Source: Brevundimonas sp. (GTDB lineage: Bacteria > Pseudomonadota > Alphaproteobacteria > Caulobacterales > Caulobacteraceae). From it: a DNA stretch of 56,899 nucleotides. The notes under the pieces are model-generated. The model was not told the DNA's origin. It saw only the letters and a list, made by a program, of their open reading frames with translations, and did no database searches. The stretch spans positions 1 to 56,899 of the forward strand of contig NZ_JAUYNX010000009.1 of the NCBI RefSeq assembly GCF_030704825.1, read 5' to 3'. Numbering within the stretch: the stretch's first letter is position 1; every line of letters begins with the position of its first letter. Below are positions 9,570 through 17,424 of this stretch, one piece after another. A program made the translations under genes and the position numbers.

Positions 9570-9575
9570 TTTCGC

Positions 9576-9695
9576 TCAGGCCGGCTTGCGGCTGTCGAAG
9601 ACGTTGATCTCCATATACTGGCCGCCCGTCAGGTCACGGGTCAGGGCCTTGGCGCTGCCGAGAGTGACGAGGCGCAGCTTGGGGGTGGGGGTCAT
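9576..9695 (-). CDS. lasso peptide precursor, A protein
   Basis: A 39-residue peptide with a strong ribosome site (AAGGAGA, 7 bases before ATG). The leader ends LGSAKALTR, very close to the astexin-1 leader end LGKASAETR, with the required Thr at position -2. Cleavage after this Arg gives the 19-residue core DLTGGQYMEINVFDSRKPA. Glu is then at core position 9, which fits a 9-residue ring; Phe13, Arg16 and Lys17 could plug the ring. The first core residue would be Asp, whereas known lasso peptides mostly have Gly, and less often Ala, Ser, Cys or Leu. Cutting at T-G/G instead would put Glu at position 5, which no known ring size allows. Confidence 0.85.
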   Translation of the reverse strand: MTPTPKLRLVTLGSAKALTRDLTGGQYMEINVFDSRKPA

Positions 9696-9767
9696 CGCAG
9701 TCTCTCCTTGGGGTGATCGCCACGGATGTGGCGCAGGGAGTGAGCGCGCGGGCTGACCGGCTGAAAA

Positions 9768-9796
9768 GCTATATCTGGAGTATATTGCAGGGTCAG
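9768..9796 (-). promoter_or_regulatory. candidate sigma-70 promoter of the lasso A-B-C operon
   Basis: On the minus strand CTGACC (9796-9791) and TATAGC (9773-9768) match four of six consensus bases each and are exactly 17 bases apart. Transcription would begin near 9760, about 65 bases before the precursor ATG. The -35 overlaps the last codons of the XRE regulator gene. Confidence 0.4.
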
Positions 9797-10278
9797 CGGC
9801 CCGGTTTGGGTCGCGTGGCGAGCAACTCCGCCGCGCCTGTCTTGAGCCAGGCCTGGGCCTGTTCGCTGGTCTCATCGCCGTCCAGCAGGGTGTCGAACAT
9901 GCCTGTGACCGCCGCGATCAGGGTCCGCGCATCGAGGTCGAGCAGGCGATCCTGGATGGTCCGGTCGAACCGCTGCACCGCGATGGTCAGGATGGTGGCC
10001 ATCTTGTTGTCCGCGCTGCGTCGGGCGAACTCGGGCGAGCCGATCACGACGGCCAGGATGAGCGCATAGGGATCGCTGTTCGTCGCGGCAGCGAACCTGT
10101 GGATATGATCCAGGTTGAGGCGGGTGGCGCCGGACTCGAAACGCTCATAGGTCCTCAGGGCCATGTTCATGGCGGCCGCGACCTCGGCGGTGGTGAGGCC
10201 GCGATGTCTGCGCACCGCCTTGACCGCCGCCGACAGCAACTCTCCATCACGCGGCGGGTCAGGCGGAACTCCACTCAT
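9793..10278 (-). CDS. XRE-family helix-turn-helix regulator
   Basis: Protein of 161 residues. Residues 14-70 form an XRE helix-turn-helix (LLSAAVKAVRRHRGLTTAEV then MNMALRTYERFESGATRLNL). The C-terminal half is helical and unassigned. The start is backed by GAGAGG 8 bases upstream. The gene lies directly upstream of and in line with the precursor gene, whose likely promoter sits in its last codons, so it is a candidate regulator of lasso production. XRE proteins of this kind occur in many copies in Caulobacteraceae, so a role in the lasso locus is unproven. Confidence 0.8.
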   Translation of the reverse strand: MSGVPPDPPRDGELLSAAVKAVRRHRGLTTAEVAAAMNMALRTYERFESGATRLNLDHIHRFAAATNSDPYALILAVVIGSPEFARRSADNKMATILTIAVQRFDRTIQDRLLDLDARTLIAAVTGMFDTLLDGDETSEQAQAWLKTGAAELLATRPKPGR

Positions 10279-10333
10279 CAGCGAAACCTCTCAAACCGGG
10301 GATGGTGCGACGGGACGCCAGAGGGAGCAACGC

Positions 10334-10366
10334 TCAACCTTTCGTTTCCGTACACAGCAAGGTTGA
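10334..10366. promoter_or_regulatory. inverted repeat between the XRE gene and the conjugation module
   Basis: TCAACCTT and AAGGTTGA form 8-base inverted arms separated by 17 bases. The repeat lies 56 bases upstream of the XRE start and about 150 bases upstream of the GntR-like gene, so it could be an operator for either. Nothing else is recognisable in 10279-10517. Confidence 0.25.
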
Positions 10367-10517
10367 AACCGCCACAAAGCGGCGGAAGAGCCGACAGACC
10401 GCGGCGGATATGTCGACGTTATGTGGCGAACCCGACGGAATGGACGTGCAACCCGTTGGCGAGCGTCCCGATCCCCGTCGATAGTCCGGGCTCCCCCATT
10501 TTTTCCCGGAGCCGGCG

Positions 10518-11147
10518 GTGACCCGGAGACGTGATCCCTTCCTTCAGGCCCTCGACAGTCTTCGGCGGCTGTCGGAGCAGGGCGCCTTCGCGCCGGGTAC
10601 GCCCGTGGTGATTGTAGAAGAGGCGCGGCGGCTTCGGCTGTCGACGACGCCGGTGCGTGAAGCGCTGGCGTGGCTCTGCGGCGAGGGCCTGATCGAACGG
10701 GCTCCGTACGGTGGCTATCTGGCGCCGCGGATGGACGCGGCCCTCGTCAGGGACCGGTTCGCCTTCCGCCTTCACTGCCTGACGGCGAGCCTGGACCTGA
10801 TCGCGGCCGTCCACGACCGCGACGAACCCGTCCCCTCGACCGCCGCGCCGGAGCAGCGGCTCGCCGAGTCTCTCGACCGCGTGGTCCGCGGGACGGGCAA
10901 TCAGGTCCTCGCGGAGGCCTTCGACCGGGTCGGCCGCCAGCTGCGGCCGCTTGAGGCGGCGGAGCGCCGGATCTTTCGCGACCGCGACGCCGAGGCCGTC
11001 GCGATACTGCGTCTCTCCGGCACTGGCTCGACCCCGGCGCTGCGACAGGCGCTCGTCGCCTACCACCAGCGCCGCATGGAGGCCGCGCCGCTGCTCGTCC
11101 TCGACGTCGTGGGCGATCGGCGGGACTCTCCGGACGAGGACGGCTGA
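10518..11147 (+). CDS. GntR-like transcriptional regulator
   Basis: Protein of 209 residues. The N-terminal winged helix reads SEQGAFAPGTPVVIVEEARRLRLSTTPVREALAWL then GLIERAPYGGYLAPRM, the typical GntR pattern (xxTPVREAL followed by the wing). The C-terminal helical part resembles an FCD-type effector domain but is degenerate. The start is GTG with GGAG 8 bases upstream. It ends one base before traG, so it heads the transfer operon and may control it. Confidence 0.75.
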   Translation: MTRRRDPFLQALDSLRRLSEQGAFAPGTPVVIVEEARRLRLSTTPVREALAWLCGEGLIERAPYGGYLAPRMDAALVRDRFAFRLHCLTASLDLIAAVHDRDEPVPSTAAPEQRLAESLDRVVRGTGNQVLAEAFDRVGRQLRPLEAAERRIFRDRDAEAVAILRLSGTGSTPALRQALVAYHQRRMEAAPLLVLDVVGDRRDSPDEDG

Positions 11148-11148
11148 G

Positions 11149-13029
11149 GTGCCGGCGCGGGTCGTCCTGTTCGGTCTGGGGCTGCTGCTGGGATTGCAGG
11201 CGGCGACCCAGCTGTTCGCCTGGACCTATCACTGGGCCTCGGCGCTGGGCCCGGCGCTGCGGGTTCATCCCGACCTGGCCCTCTATCCGCCCTGGGCGAT
11301 CCTGCTGTGGCGCGTGGAATTCGGGGACGAGGCCCAGACGGCGCTGGCGCGCGGCGCGCCGCTGATCCTGCTCGGCGCCGCCGGCGGCCTGGGCCTGGGT
11401 TCACTCGTCGGCGGCGACGGGTCGGTGCGGCGGGTCCGGGGCTGGGGCGGACTGGCCGAGGCCCGCCGCGCGGGACTGCTCGAACCGGCCGGCGCGGTGC
11501 TCGGCCTGTTGCGGGGACGGCTGCTGGCGACGACCGATCTTCGGCCGACCCTGGTGACCGGCGGCACCCGCAGCGGGAAGGGGCGGGGCCATGTCACCCC
11601 GACCCTGCTGTCGTGGCCGCAGAGCGTGCTGGTGCACGATCCCAAGCGCGAGCTCTGGCGGATCACGGCCGGCTGGCGGTCCCGGTTCTCGCATGCCCTC
11701 TATTTCGATCCCCGGGATCCGGCGTCCACGCGCTGGAACCCGCTGGCGGAAATCCAGCCCGGCGCGAGCGAACTCGCCCAGGTGCAGCGGCTGGTGGCCA
11801 TTCTGTCCGATCCCGGCGGCGCGCGGGATGACGAGGCGATCTGGGACAAGGCTGCGTCGGAGATCCTCGAGGCGGTGATCCTGCATGTCCTCCATGTCGC
11901 CGCCGACGACGACAAGACACTGCTCAAGGTGCGGGAGCTTCTGGCCGATCTCGACGAGACGGTGGATGTCATGGTCAGGACCCTGCACGACCGGGGACCG
12001 GACGGCGCGCCGCGGACCCATCCGTTCATCCGCACGGCGGTCAAGGGCTATGCGGCGATGCACGACCGGTTCCGCACCTCGGTCCAGGGCACGGCGCGCT
12101 CCTATCTCAAATGGCTGGCCGGAGCGGATGTCGAGCGGGTGCTCTCGGCGTCGGACTTCGCCCTGGGCGACCTGATGTGCGCCGAGGCGCCGGTGTCGCT
12201 CTATGTCCAGGTGGCCCCGGCGGACGCCGCCGCGCTGCGGCCGCTCGTGCGATTGATGTTCTATGCGGCCGCCCAGGCCCTCACGGCGGAGGAGACCAGG
12301 GACGCGACCGGCCGGGAGAAACGCCACAAGCTTCTGATGGTCATGGACGAGTTTCCGCTCCTGGGGCGGCTGGCCTTCTTCGAGAAGTCGCTGCGTCTGA
12401 TGAGTGGTTACGGGGTCAAGGCGATGTTCGTGGCCCAGTCGCTGAACGACATCGTGGAGACCTACGGGACCCATAACACCATCCTCGACAACTGCGCCGT
12501 CTACACCGCCTTCTCGGCGCTGGATCCCCTGACCCAGGACAAGGTGTCCAGGCTGACGGGGTCGGTGACCGAGACGCGCGTCAGCCGCAGCTCGCCCGCC
12601 GGCCTGGCCTCGGGCCGGAGTTCCGTCTCCCGGGCGGAGGTCGAGCGGCCCCTGCTGGAGCCGGGCGAGATCCGCGCCCTGCCGGACGACCGGCAGCTGG
12701 TCTTCGTGGCCGGCTGCCGCCCGCTGCGCACACACAAGCTTCTGTACGACCGGCGCGAACCGTTCCGCAGCCGGGCCGATGCGCCGGCGCCGGACCAGGC
12801 ACGCCGTGTCGACACGCCGGGCCGCCGTCCGCATCCGTGGGCCGGGCGGCGCAGTCTCGGCGAGGACGCGGCGGCGAGCCTGCCCCTGTTCAAGGAGGTG
12901 GCCGCCGCCATGGACGACAAGAAGGCGGCGGCGCGGGCGGCCGACATCTACGGGCGGGTGGCGCAGGAGATGGCGGCCCAGCAGGCCGCCCTCGACCAAC
13001 TTCAAGGATTGAGCGATGGCCAGGACTAA
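11149..13029 (+). CDS. traG: type IV secretion coupling protein TraG (VirD4 family)
   Basis: Inner-membrane ATPase of 626 residues that hands the relaxosome to the Trb channel. Two N-terminal membrane segments are visible (VVLFGLGLLLGLQAATQLFAW and LILLGAAGGLGLGSLVGG). Walker A is GGTRSGKG at about residue 140, followed by HDPKREL; Walker B is LLMVMDEFPLLGRL. The frame is open back to 10951, but that stretch overlaps the regulator gene; the GTG at 11149, one base after its stop with a GAGGA site, is the likely start. It overlaps the next gene by 14 bases. Confidence 0.93.
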   Translation: MPARVVLFGLGLLLGLQAATQLFAWTYHWASALGPALRVHPDLALYPPWAILLWRVEFGDEAQTALARGAPLILLGAAGGLGLGSLVGGDGSVRRVRGWGGLAEARRAGLLEPAGAVLGLLRGRLLATTDLRPTLVTGGTRSGKGRGHVTPTLLSWPQSVLVHDPKRELWRITAGWRSRFSHALYFDPRDPASTRWNPLAEIQPGASELAQVQRLVAILSDPGGARDDEAIWDKAASEILEAVILHVLHVAADDDKTLLKVRELLADLDETVDVMVRTLHDRGPDGAPRTHPFIRTAVKGYAAMHDRFRTSVQGTARSYLKWLAGADVERVLSASDFALGDLMCAEAPVSLYVQVAPADAAALRPLVRLMFYAAAQALTAEETRDATGREKRHKLLMVMDEFPLLGRLAFFEKSLRLMSGYGVKAMFVAQSLNDIVETYGTHNTILDNCAVYTAFSALDPLTQDKVSRLTGSVTETRVSRSSPAGLASGRSSVSRAEVERPLLEPGEIRALPDDRQLVFVAGCRPLRTHKLLYDRREPFRSRADAPAPDQARRVDTPGRRPHPWAGRRSLGEDAAASLPLFKEVAAAMDDKKAAARAADIYGRVAQEMAAQQAALDQLQGLSDGQD

Positions 13030-13465
13030 CCGCCAGACCAGCCGGGTGCAGGTCTATCTCAACGACCCCAAGATCGTCTCGGGCCTGAACCGGGAGGCGC
13101 GCAGCGGGCGGATGCCCCTGAGCCAGGCGGCGGGACGCGCCATTGCGCGCGGCCTGCTCAAGAGCCCGCAGGCCGATCCCGAGGATCGCCTGCTGCGGCT
13201 CGAACGATCGCTGCGCGACCACATGCGTTCGACGGCGCGCGACATGCAGATCATCCAGGAGCTGCTGATCGAGGTGGCGCGGGCCTTCTTCCTGCGCTTG
13301 CCGGACGCGGTCGTGGATCAGGATCCGACGGTGCAGGCGGCGGTGGACCGGCGCATCGAGCGGCTGCTCGACGCCACGGCGGCCCGGATCGTCGCCGGCC
13401 GGTCCGATCGCGACGCGGCGCCCGGACCGGCGCGGGAGCCCCGCTCGTTTGAGGCGCCGAACTGA
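13016..13465 (+). CDS. CopG/ribbon-helix-helix-like transfer protein
   Basis: Protein of 149 residues. The N-terminal SRVQVYLNDPKIVSGLNREARSGRMPLSQAAGRAIARGL is a ribbon-helix-helix pattern. A helical middle follows, then a Pro/Arg-rich tail. A gene of this type lies between traG and trbB in many alphaproteobacterial ICEs, where it probably binds DNA near the transfer operon. It overlaps traG by 14 bases and trbB by one base (TGATG). Confidence 0.8.
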   Translation: MARTNRQTSRVQVYLNDPKIVSGLNREARSGRMPLSQAAGRAIARGLLKSPQADPEDRLLRLERSLRDHMRSTARDMQIIQELLIEVARAFFLRLPDAVVDQDPTVQAAVDRRIERLLDATAARIVAGRSDRDAAPGPAREPRSFEAPN

Positions 13466-14421
13466 TGGCGACCCACCCGATCGTCGCCGAGCGCAAGCTG
13501 GAGGCGCTGCGGCACGCCCTGGGGCCGACGGTCCTCGCCGCCCTGGAGGAGCCGGCCGTGGTGGAGATCCTCGCCAACCCGGACGGTCGCCTGGTGCTCG
13601 ACCGGAGCGGGGAGGGGCGTCAGGACACCGGCCAGTCCCTCTCGCCCGAGGCGCGCGAGCGCGCCATCAAGCTCATCGCCGACTATGTCGGAGAGACGGT
13701 GGCGCGCGAGGATCCGCGTCTGTCCGGCGTCCTGCCGGGAACGGGCGAACGGTTCCAGGGATTGCTGCCCCCGATCGTCGCGGCGCCGGCCTTCTCGATC
13801 CGCAAACGCCCCGCGGTGATCTGGGGGCTGGCCGACTATGTCCGCGACGGCGTGATGACGGAGGCCCAGGCGGACGCGCTGCGACAGGCGGCGGCCGAAC
13901 GCCGCAACATCCTCATCTCCGGCGGCACCGGCTCGGGCAAGACCACCCTGGCCAATGCGGTGCTCGCCGAACCCGCCTTCGCCGGGGACCGGGTCTTCCT
14001 GATCGAGGATACGCCGGAACTGCAGTGCTCGGCCTGGGACGTGGTCCCGGTGCTGACCCGGCGCGCCCCGGTGGCCATCGGCGTGGTCGATCTCGTGCGT
14101 GACGCATTGCGGATGCGCCCGGACCGGATCGTGGTCGGGGAGATGCGCGACGGCGCCGCCGCGCTCGAGACGCTGAAGAGCTGGAACACCGGCCACCCCG
14201 GCGGTCTGTCGACGATCCACGCCAATTCGGCCGGGGACGTCCTGCGGCGGGTGGAAGATCTGCTCATCGAAGTGGTCGCCCGGCCGCCCCGGCGCGCGAT
14301 CGCCGAGGCGGTCGACCGGATCGTGCATATCCGGCGCACGGCCGAGGGCCGACGGGTGGAGGCCGTGCTCGGCGTCGAAGGTCTTGAGGCGGATCGTTAC
14401 CTGCTGACGCCGCTCGCGTGA
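13465..14421 (+). CDS. trbB: conjugal transfer ATPase TrbB (VirB11 family)
   Basis: Cytoplasmic hexameric traffic ATPase of 318 residues that powers pilus and channel assembly. Walker A is ISGGTGSGKTTL near residue 152, the Asp box is FLIEDTPELQC, Walker B is RIVVGEMRDGAAALE and the His box is GHPGGLSTIHANS. Length and motifs are complete. After it the transfer operon is broken by cargo on the opposite strand before it resumes with trbC. Confidence 0.95.
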   Translation: MATHPIVAERKLEALRHALGPTVLAALEEPAVVEILANPDGRLVLDRSGEGRQDTGQSLSPEARERAIKLIADYVGETVAREDPRLSGVLPGTGERFQGLLPPIVAAPAFSIRKRPAVIWGLADYVRDGVMTEAQADALRQAAAERRNILISGGTGSGKTTLANAVLAEPAFAGDRVFLIEDTPELQCSAWDVVPVLTRRAPVAIGVVDLVRDALRMRPDRIVVGEMRDGAAALETLKSWNTGHPGGLSTIHANSAGDVLRRVEDLLIEVVARPPRRAIAEAVDRIVHIRRTAEGRRVEAVLGVEGLEADRYLLTPLA

Positions 14422-14589
14422 GGACAGAGCGCGCCGGCGCTATGCTGCTTCCTGGTGGACCGCTGACATCGCGACGCCGGGAGAAGCGCTTCGCCGCCGC
14501 GGCCTTTTGATGCCGGGCGCGGCCACGCGCCGGACCGGTCGGTCAGGAAGCCAATGTCCCGGCGTGGTCGTCCCGGGCGCAGCGCCGCT

Positions 14590-14955
14590 TTACGACGGCC
14601 AGACGGCGCGCAGCCCTTCCACCAGGTGGTCGCGCCGGTCGGGCGCGAGCTGGTCCAGCTTTCGTTGCTTCCAGCGCACCGCCGGCAGGTCGGCGATGCC
14701 CGGCAGGCCGATGAGGTCCCAATCCGGTTCGCCGGTTTTGAAGCCGACCAGGAATTCGCGATGGGCGGTCGGCATGTCATCGACGATGATCGTGATCAGG
14801 GCTTCCCGCGCGGCGATCAGTTCGTCGAGGCTGACCGGCGCCTGCGTCATGCCGACGAAGCCTCGCCGGAACTCCTCGGCGATATCCTTGCGGCGCGGGC
14901 GCAGCCCTTCGGCCATGGGGCGAGGGTGGCTGATCAGATAGGCGATGTTGGCTTT
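14590..14955 (-). pseudogene. 3' remnant of an AbiEii-type nucleotidyltransferase toxin
   Basis: About 120 residues beginning KANIAYLISHPRPMAEGL and then KDIAEEFRRGFVGMTQAPVS look like the C-terminal part of AbiEii/AbiGii toxins, which continue with a PRWKDL-like motif and an EFxxGFxGM segment. The N-terminal nucleotidyltransferase core (GSxxxxD motif) is absent; upstream the frame runs on as low-complexity Arg/Pro sequence. It is therefore a truncated, presumably inactive copy, and no AbiEi partner is next to it. Confidence 0.6.
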
Positions 14956-15140
14956 TCCAGACCCGCTGTTTGAGCACCCGGAGTGTTCAAACTCCCGTAT
15001 TGCCAAACGACCAGCCTTGGAACCTTGGCCGGGTCTGGGGAGAAGGGATGAAGACAAAAGTCCGATCATGCTGGAGCAAGGCGGCGTCGCCGTCAGCTGG
15101 CCTGATCCCGCGCGGCGACCCGGCCCCGCGTCCGTGATCG

Positions 15141-16367
15141 CTAGGCGTAGAGGCGTGGAAACAGGACGTCGAGCGTATCGGCCGGGAAGCGAAGCGAGAC
15201 GGGTCCTTTCGGCGTATCGGACACGAGGAGCTGGCGTTCCGTCAGTTCCTTGAGGATGCGCCGGGCGCTGCGTTCGGGAAGGCGGGTCACGCGCTCGGCC
15301 TCGCCGCGGTCGAGTTCTCCCCGGATGAGGGTTTCCTGAAGCAGGGCGTTGGCCTCCGCCGGGAGACCCGAGATCAGAACATATTTCGTGAGGCGGTCGG
15401 ACAGGCCGTTCAGTTCGAACAACTCTCCCATGTACCGGACCTGCTCGAGACAAACCTCCAGGAACCAGGTGGTGAAGGACTCGAGTTGAGTCAGGGACAG
15501 ATGCCCCCTCCCGTCACGGTCCCTGCGGCGGACCTCGTCGGCTCGCGCCATGTGACGCTTGTACTCGGTCCGTCCTTCCGGTCCCGGATCAAGGCCCCGA
15601 GCCAGTCCCCGCGAGATCGACCACAGTCCGTGAGCCCCGATTCCGGCTTCATGCGCCATGGCGTGACTCATCAGCCGTCCAACGCGGCCGTTGCCGTCGG
15701 GAAACGGATGGATCCAGGCAAACCTGTGGTGGGCGGTGGCCATCGCGACGATCCGGCTGGACCGGCCCGGGCCCACGCTGATCAGCTCCTCTCCGGGCGC
15801 CGGCTGGAAGGCGAACCGGCGATGGAAATGGGCCATGAACGCCGGCACCTGCTCGGAGGCGGGCGGGAGATGATCGCCCACCTCGACATCCTGGTCGGCG
15901 CCACGGCGCCATTCTCCGGGCGTCATGAGGAAGGTGTGGCGAGCCCCCTTGATGGTCAGCATGGCCTCGGACGCATCCGCATAGAAGTCACGGTGAAGAC
16001 GCTGCAGGAATGCGGGATCTGCGGGATCGGGGAGCATGTGATCGGCGGCCAGGCGATCGATCTCCTGCTGAACGCGATAGTGGGCGACCGCCTCCGCCTG
16101 GAGATCCCGCTTGTCCGCATCGGAGACCCCGGCCAGCGCCCTTTCGATATCCCGGGGACGGGTGTTATGGCCCTCGATCAGGTTGCTGTAATAGGTGTTC
16201 ATGATCCGGACGAGATCGGCCAGGTGACGCGCGGTCTTCGGATGGAGGCCCACGCCGAGCTCCGCCGACCGCGCGGCGAGGTCGGCGACGAGATCGGCGA
16301 TCCTCGCCGGGAGCGTTTCGAGACGAGCGGGCTCGATACGGGTTGGAGACTCGGGAACTTCTGGCAT
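15141..16367 (-). CDS. Fic-domain AMPylase with N-terminal inhibitory helix (class II)
   Basis: Protein of 408 residues expected to transfer AMP or another nucleotide moiety to target proteins. The inhibitory motif (S/T)xxxE(G/N) is visible as SNLIEG in NTYYSNLIEGHN, before the Fic core, which defines class II. The active site is HPFPDGNGRVGRL, complete. The C-terminus carries a winged-helix-like segment (RLPERSARRILKELTERQLLV). The frame is open back to 16502, but upstream codons come from 12-base repeats, so the ATG at 16367 is the likely start. It lies as cargo against the direction of the trb operon. Confidence 0.88.
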   Translation of the reverse strand: MPEVPESPTRIEPARLETLPARIADLVADLAARSAELGVGLHPKTARHLADLVRIMNTYYSNLIEGHNTRPRDIERALAGVSDADKRDLQAEAVAHYRVQQEIDRLAADHMLPDPADPAFLQRLHRDFYADASEAMLTIKGARHTFLMTPGEWRRGADQDVEVGDHLPPASEQVPAFMAHFHRRFAFQPAPGEELISVGPGRSSRIVAMATAHHRFAWIHPFPDGNGRVGRLMSHAMAHEAGIGAHGLWSISRGLARGLDPGPEGRTEYKRHMARADEVRRRDRDGRGHLSLTQLESFTTWFLEVCLEQVRYMGELFELNGLSDRLTKYVLISGLPAEANALLQETLIRGELDRGEAERVTRLPERSARRILKELTERQLLVSDTPKGPVSLRFPADTLDVLFPRLYA

Positions 16368-16467
16368 TTTGGCCGATCTTTCGGCGTGGAGTGATCCGCC
16401 ACCCATATCCCGGCACTGTCTATAATGTAAGGCGTTTGAGGCTACAGAAGGCTCCGCCTTGCCAGTT

Positions 16468-16503
16468 TGGCCGATCTTCTGGCCGATCTTCTGGCCGATC
16501 ATT
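16468..16503. repeat. three tandem 12-bp repeats upstream of fic, with a fourth copy at its start
   Basis: TGGCCGATCTTC is repeated at 16468, 16480 and 16492 (the last ends ATT), exactly 12 bases apart. A fourth copy, TGGCCGATCTTT, lies at 16370-16381 next to the fic start codon. The arrangement looks like operator repeats for a regulator of fic. If translation began at 16502 they would encode GQKI repeats. Confidence 0.6.
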
Positions 16504-16909
16504 GACGCGGTCGACAGGGTAAGGCGATCAATCGCACCGTCTGCAGACGGCCGTCCACGGCCTTGGGCAATGGAGCGCCGGGACGGGCTCGTTCTGGTCC
16601 GGCCGTCGCCAGGCCCAGCCGGGGAATATGGCGCGCGCAGCCCTGCGTGTTCCCCCGCGCGCCGAACTGCCGCTTCCGAACGCCGGGAGGACCAGGCGCA
16701 CGGTCAGGGCTGCGCCCGACGCCATCGACAACAGGGAGGCCCGCGAATCGACACCGTCGTTCGCGCCTCTGTGAAGCGCGCGGATCCGAAGGCGGGGTCC
16801 CCGTTGAAGGGACGGTCCGATCGCCGGGACCGGCTGTTCTGAACCGTGGATATCGGAAGGGAGGCCGGCCAAAGTCCGGCGCTGCCGAGGTTTGGTCAAA
16901 CGTCGCCGA

Positions 16910-17005
16910 AAGTCGTCGGACGGGTCGGGAAAGGTCATGGCCACGACCCGGGCAAAGTCGTTTGCCGAGTTAAACCAAGTCGTCAGCAAGTCGCATACAA
17001 GTCGT
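16910..17005 (+). repeat. AAGTCG(T/C) iteron-like repeats upstream of trbC
   Basis: Five direct copies of AAGTCGT or AAGTCGC start at 16910, 16955, 16977, 16988 and 16999. The last three are 11 bases apart and the step before is 22, so they lie on one face of the helix. They end just before a palindrome and a TTGACA box in front of trbC. They are probably binding sites for a regulator of the trbC operon. Confidence 0.6.
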
Positions 17006-17012
17006 TGAAATT

Positions 17013-17034
17013 ATTTGATCAAATGACGTTGACA
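17013..17034 (+). promoter_or_regulatory. palindrome and -35-like box before trbC
   Basis: ATTTGATCAAAT (17013-17024) is a perfect 12-base palindrome. TTGACA at 17029-17034 matches the sigma-70 -35 consensus. A -10 is poor: TGCAAT at 17054-17059 lies 19 bases on. A promoter would let the trbC-I block be transcribed separately from traG-trbB, from which the cargo has cut it off. Confidence 0.35.
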
Positions 17035-17103
17035 GGCGGGGATTTTATCTGCTTGCAATGAGTCGCGGCGCGGTGACCTGCGCTGAAACAAAGGAAGCAG
17101 ATC

Positions 17104-17424
17104 ATGCAATGGAGACTTGGGCGCCGCCTGTTCGGCGCAGCGATGACGTGCGGCCTGATGCTGGCCGGACCGGCCCTGGCGGGAGGCTCCGGCATGCCGT
17201 GGGAAGGGCCGCTGCAACAGGTGGTGCAGTCGATCACCGGACCGGTGGTCCAGGCCGCCGCCGTCGTGGCCGTGGTCGTCTTCGGCGCCGGCATCGCCAT
17301 GAGCGAGAACGGCTCCTCGATGCGGCGCGGCCTGGGCATCATGTTCGGCCTGTCGATCGCTTTCGCGGCCTCGACCTTCTTCCTCGACTTCTTCGGCTTC
17401 GCCGGCGGCGCGGAGATCGGGTGA
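17104..17424 (+). CDS. trbC: conjugal pilin TrbC (VirB2 family)
   Basis: Pilin precursor of 106 residues. The signal peptide ends GPALA, giving a mature start GGSGMPW. Two hydrophobic helices follow (VVQAAAVVAVVVFGAGIAM and IMFGLSIAFAASTFFLDFFGF). The C-terminus is GG-AEIG: RP4 TrbC loses a C-terminal tetrapeptide to TraF and is then cyclised, and a tetrapeptide after Gly-Gly is present here along with a TraF homologue downstream. Overlaps trbD as TGATG. Confidence 0.92.
   Translation: MQWRLGRRLFGAAMTCGLMLAGPALAGGSGMPWEGPLQQVVQSITGPVVQAAAVVAVVVFGAGIAMSENGSSMRRGLGIMFGLSIAFAASTFFLDFFGFAGGAEIG

Larger units (their letters stand above)
16368..17103. other. gene-free stretch upstream of fic and trbC
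   Basis: Between the fic start and trbC no gene with recognisable sequence is seen. Open frames here lack ribosome sites and look like GC-driven chance frames. The stretch holds the 12-bp repeats near fic, a TATAAT on the plus strand at 16421, and the AAGTCGT repeats and palindrome next to trbC. It is likely regulatory and junction DNA left by the cargo insertion. Confidence 0.45.

Noticed and set aside
9576..9695. Lasso core starting at the Gly-Gly in the precursor
   Set aside because: Thr at -2 would fit, but Glu would fall at position 5 and Asp at 10, outside known ring sizes of 7-9; the TR site puts Glu at 9.
10300..10340. Left att site resembling the tRNA-Val 3' end (GGATGGTGCGACGGGA)
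   Set aside because: Only a loose likeness to the tRNA end GGATGCGACAGGGA; no exact run long enough to call an attachment repeat.
16528..16989. 153-residue minus-strand frame upstream of fic
   Set aside because: No ribosome site or family sequence, and its N-terminal part is read from the AAGTCGT repeats.
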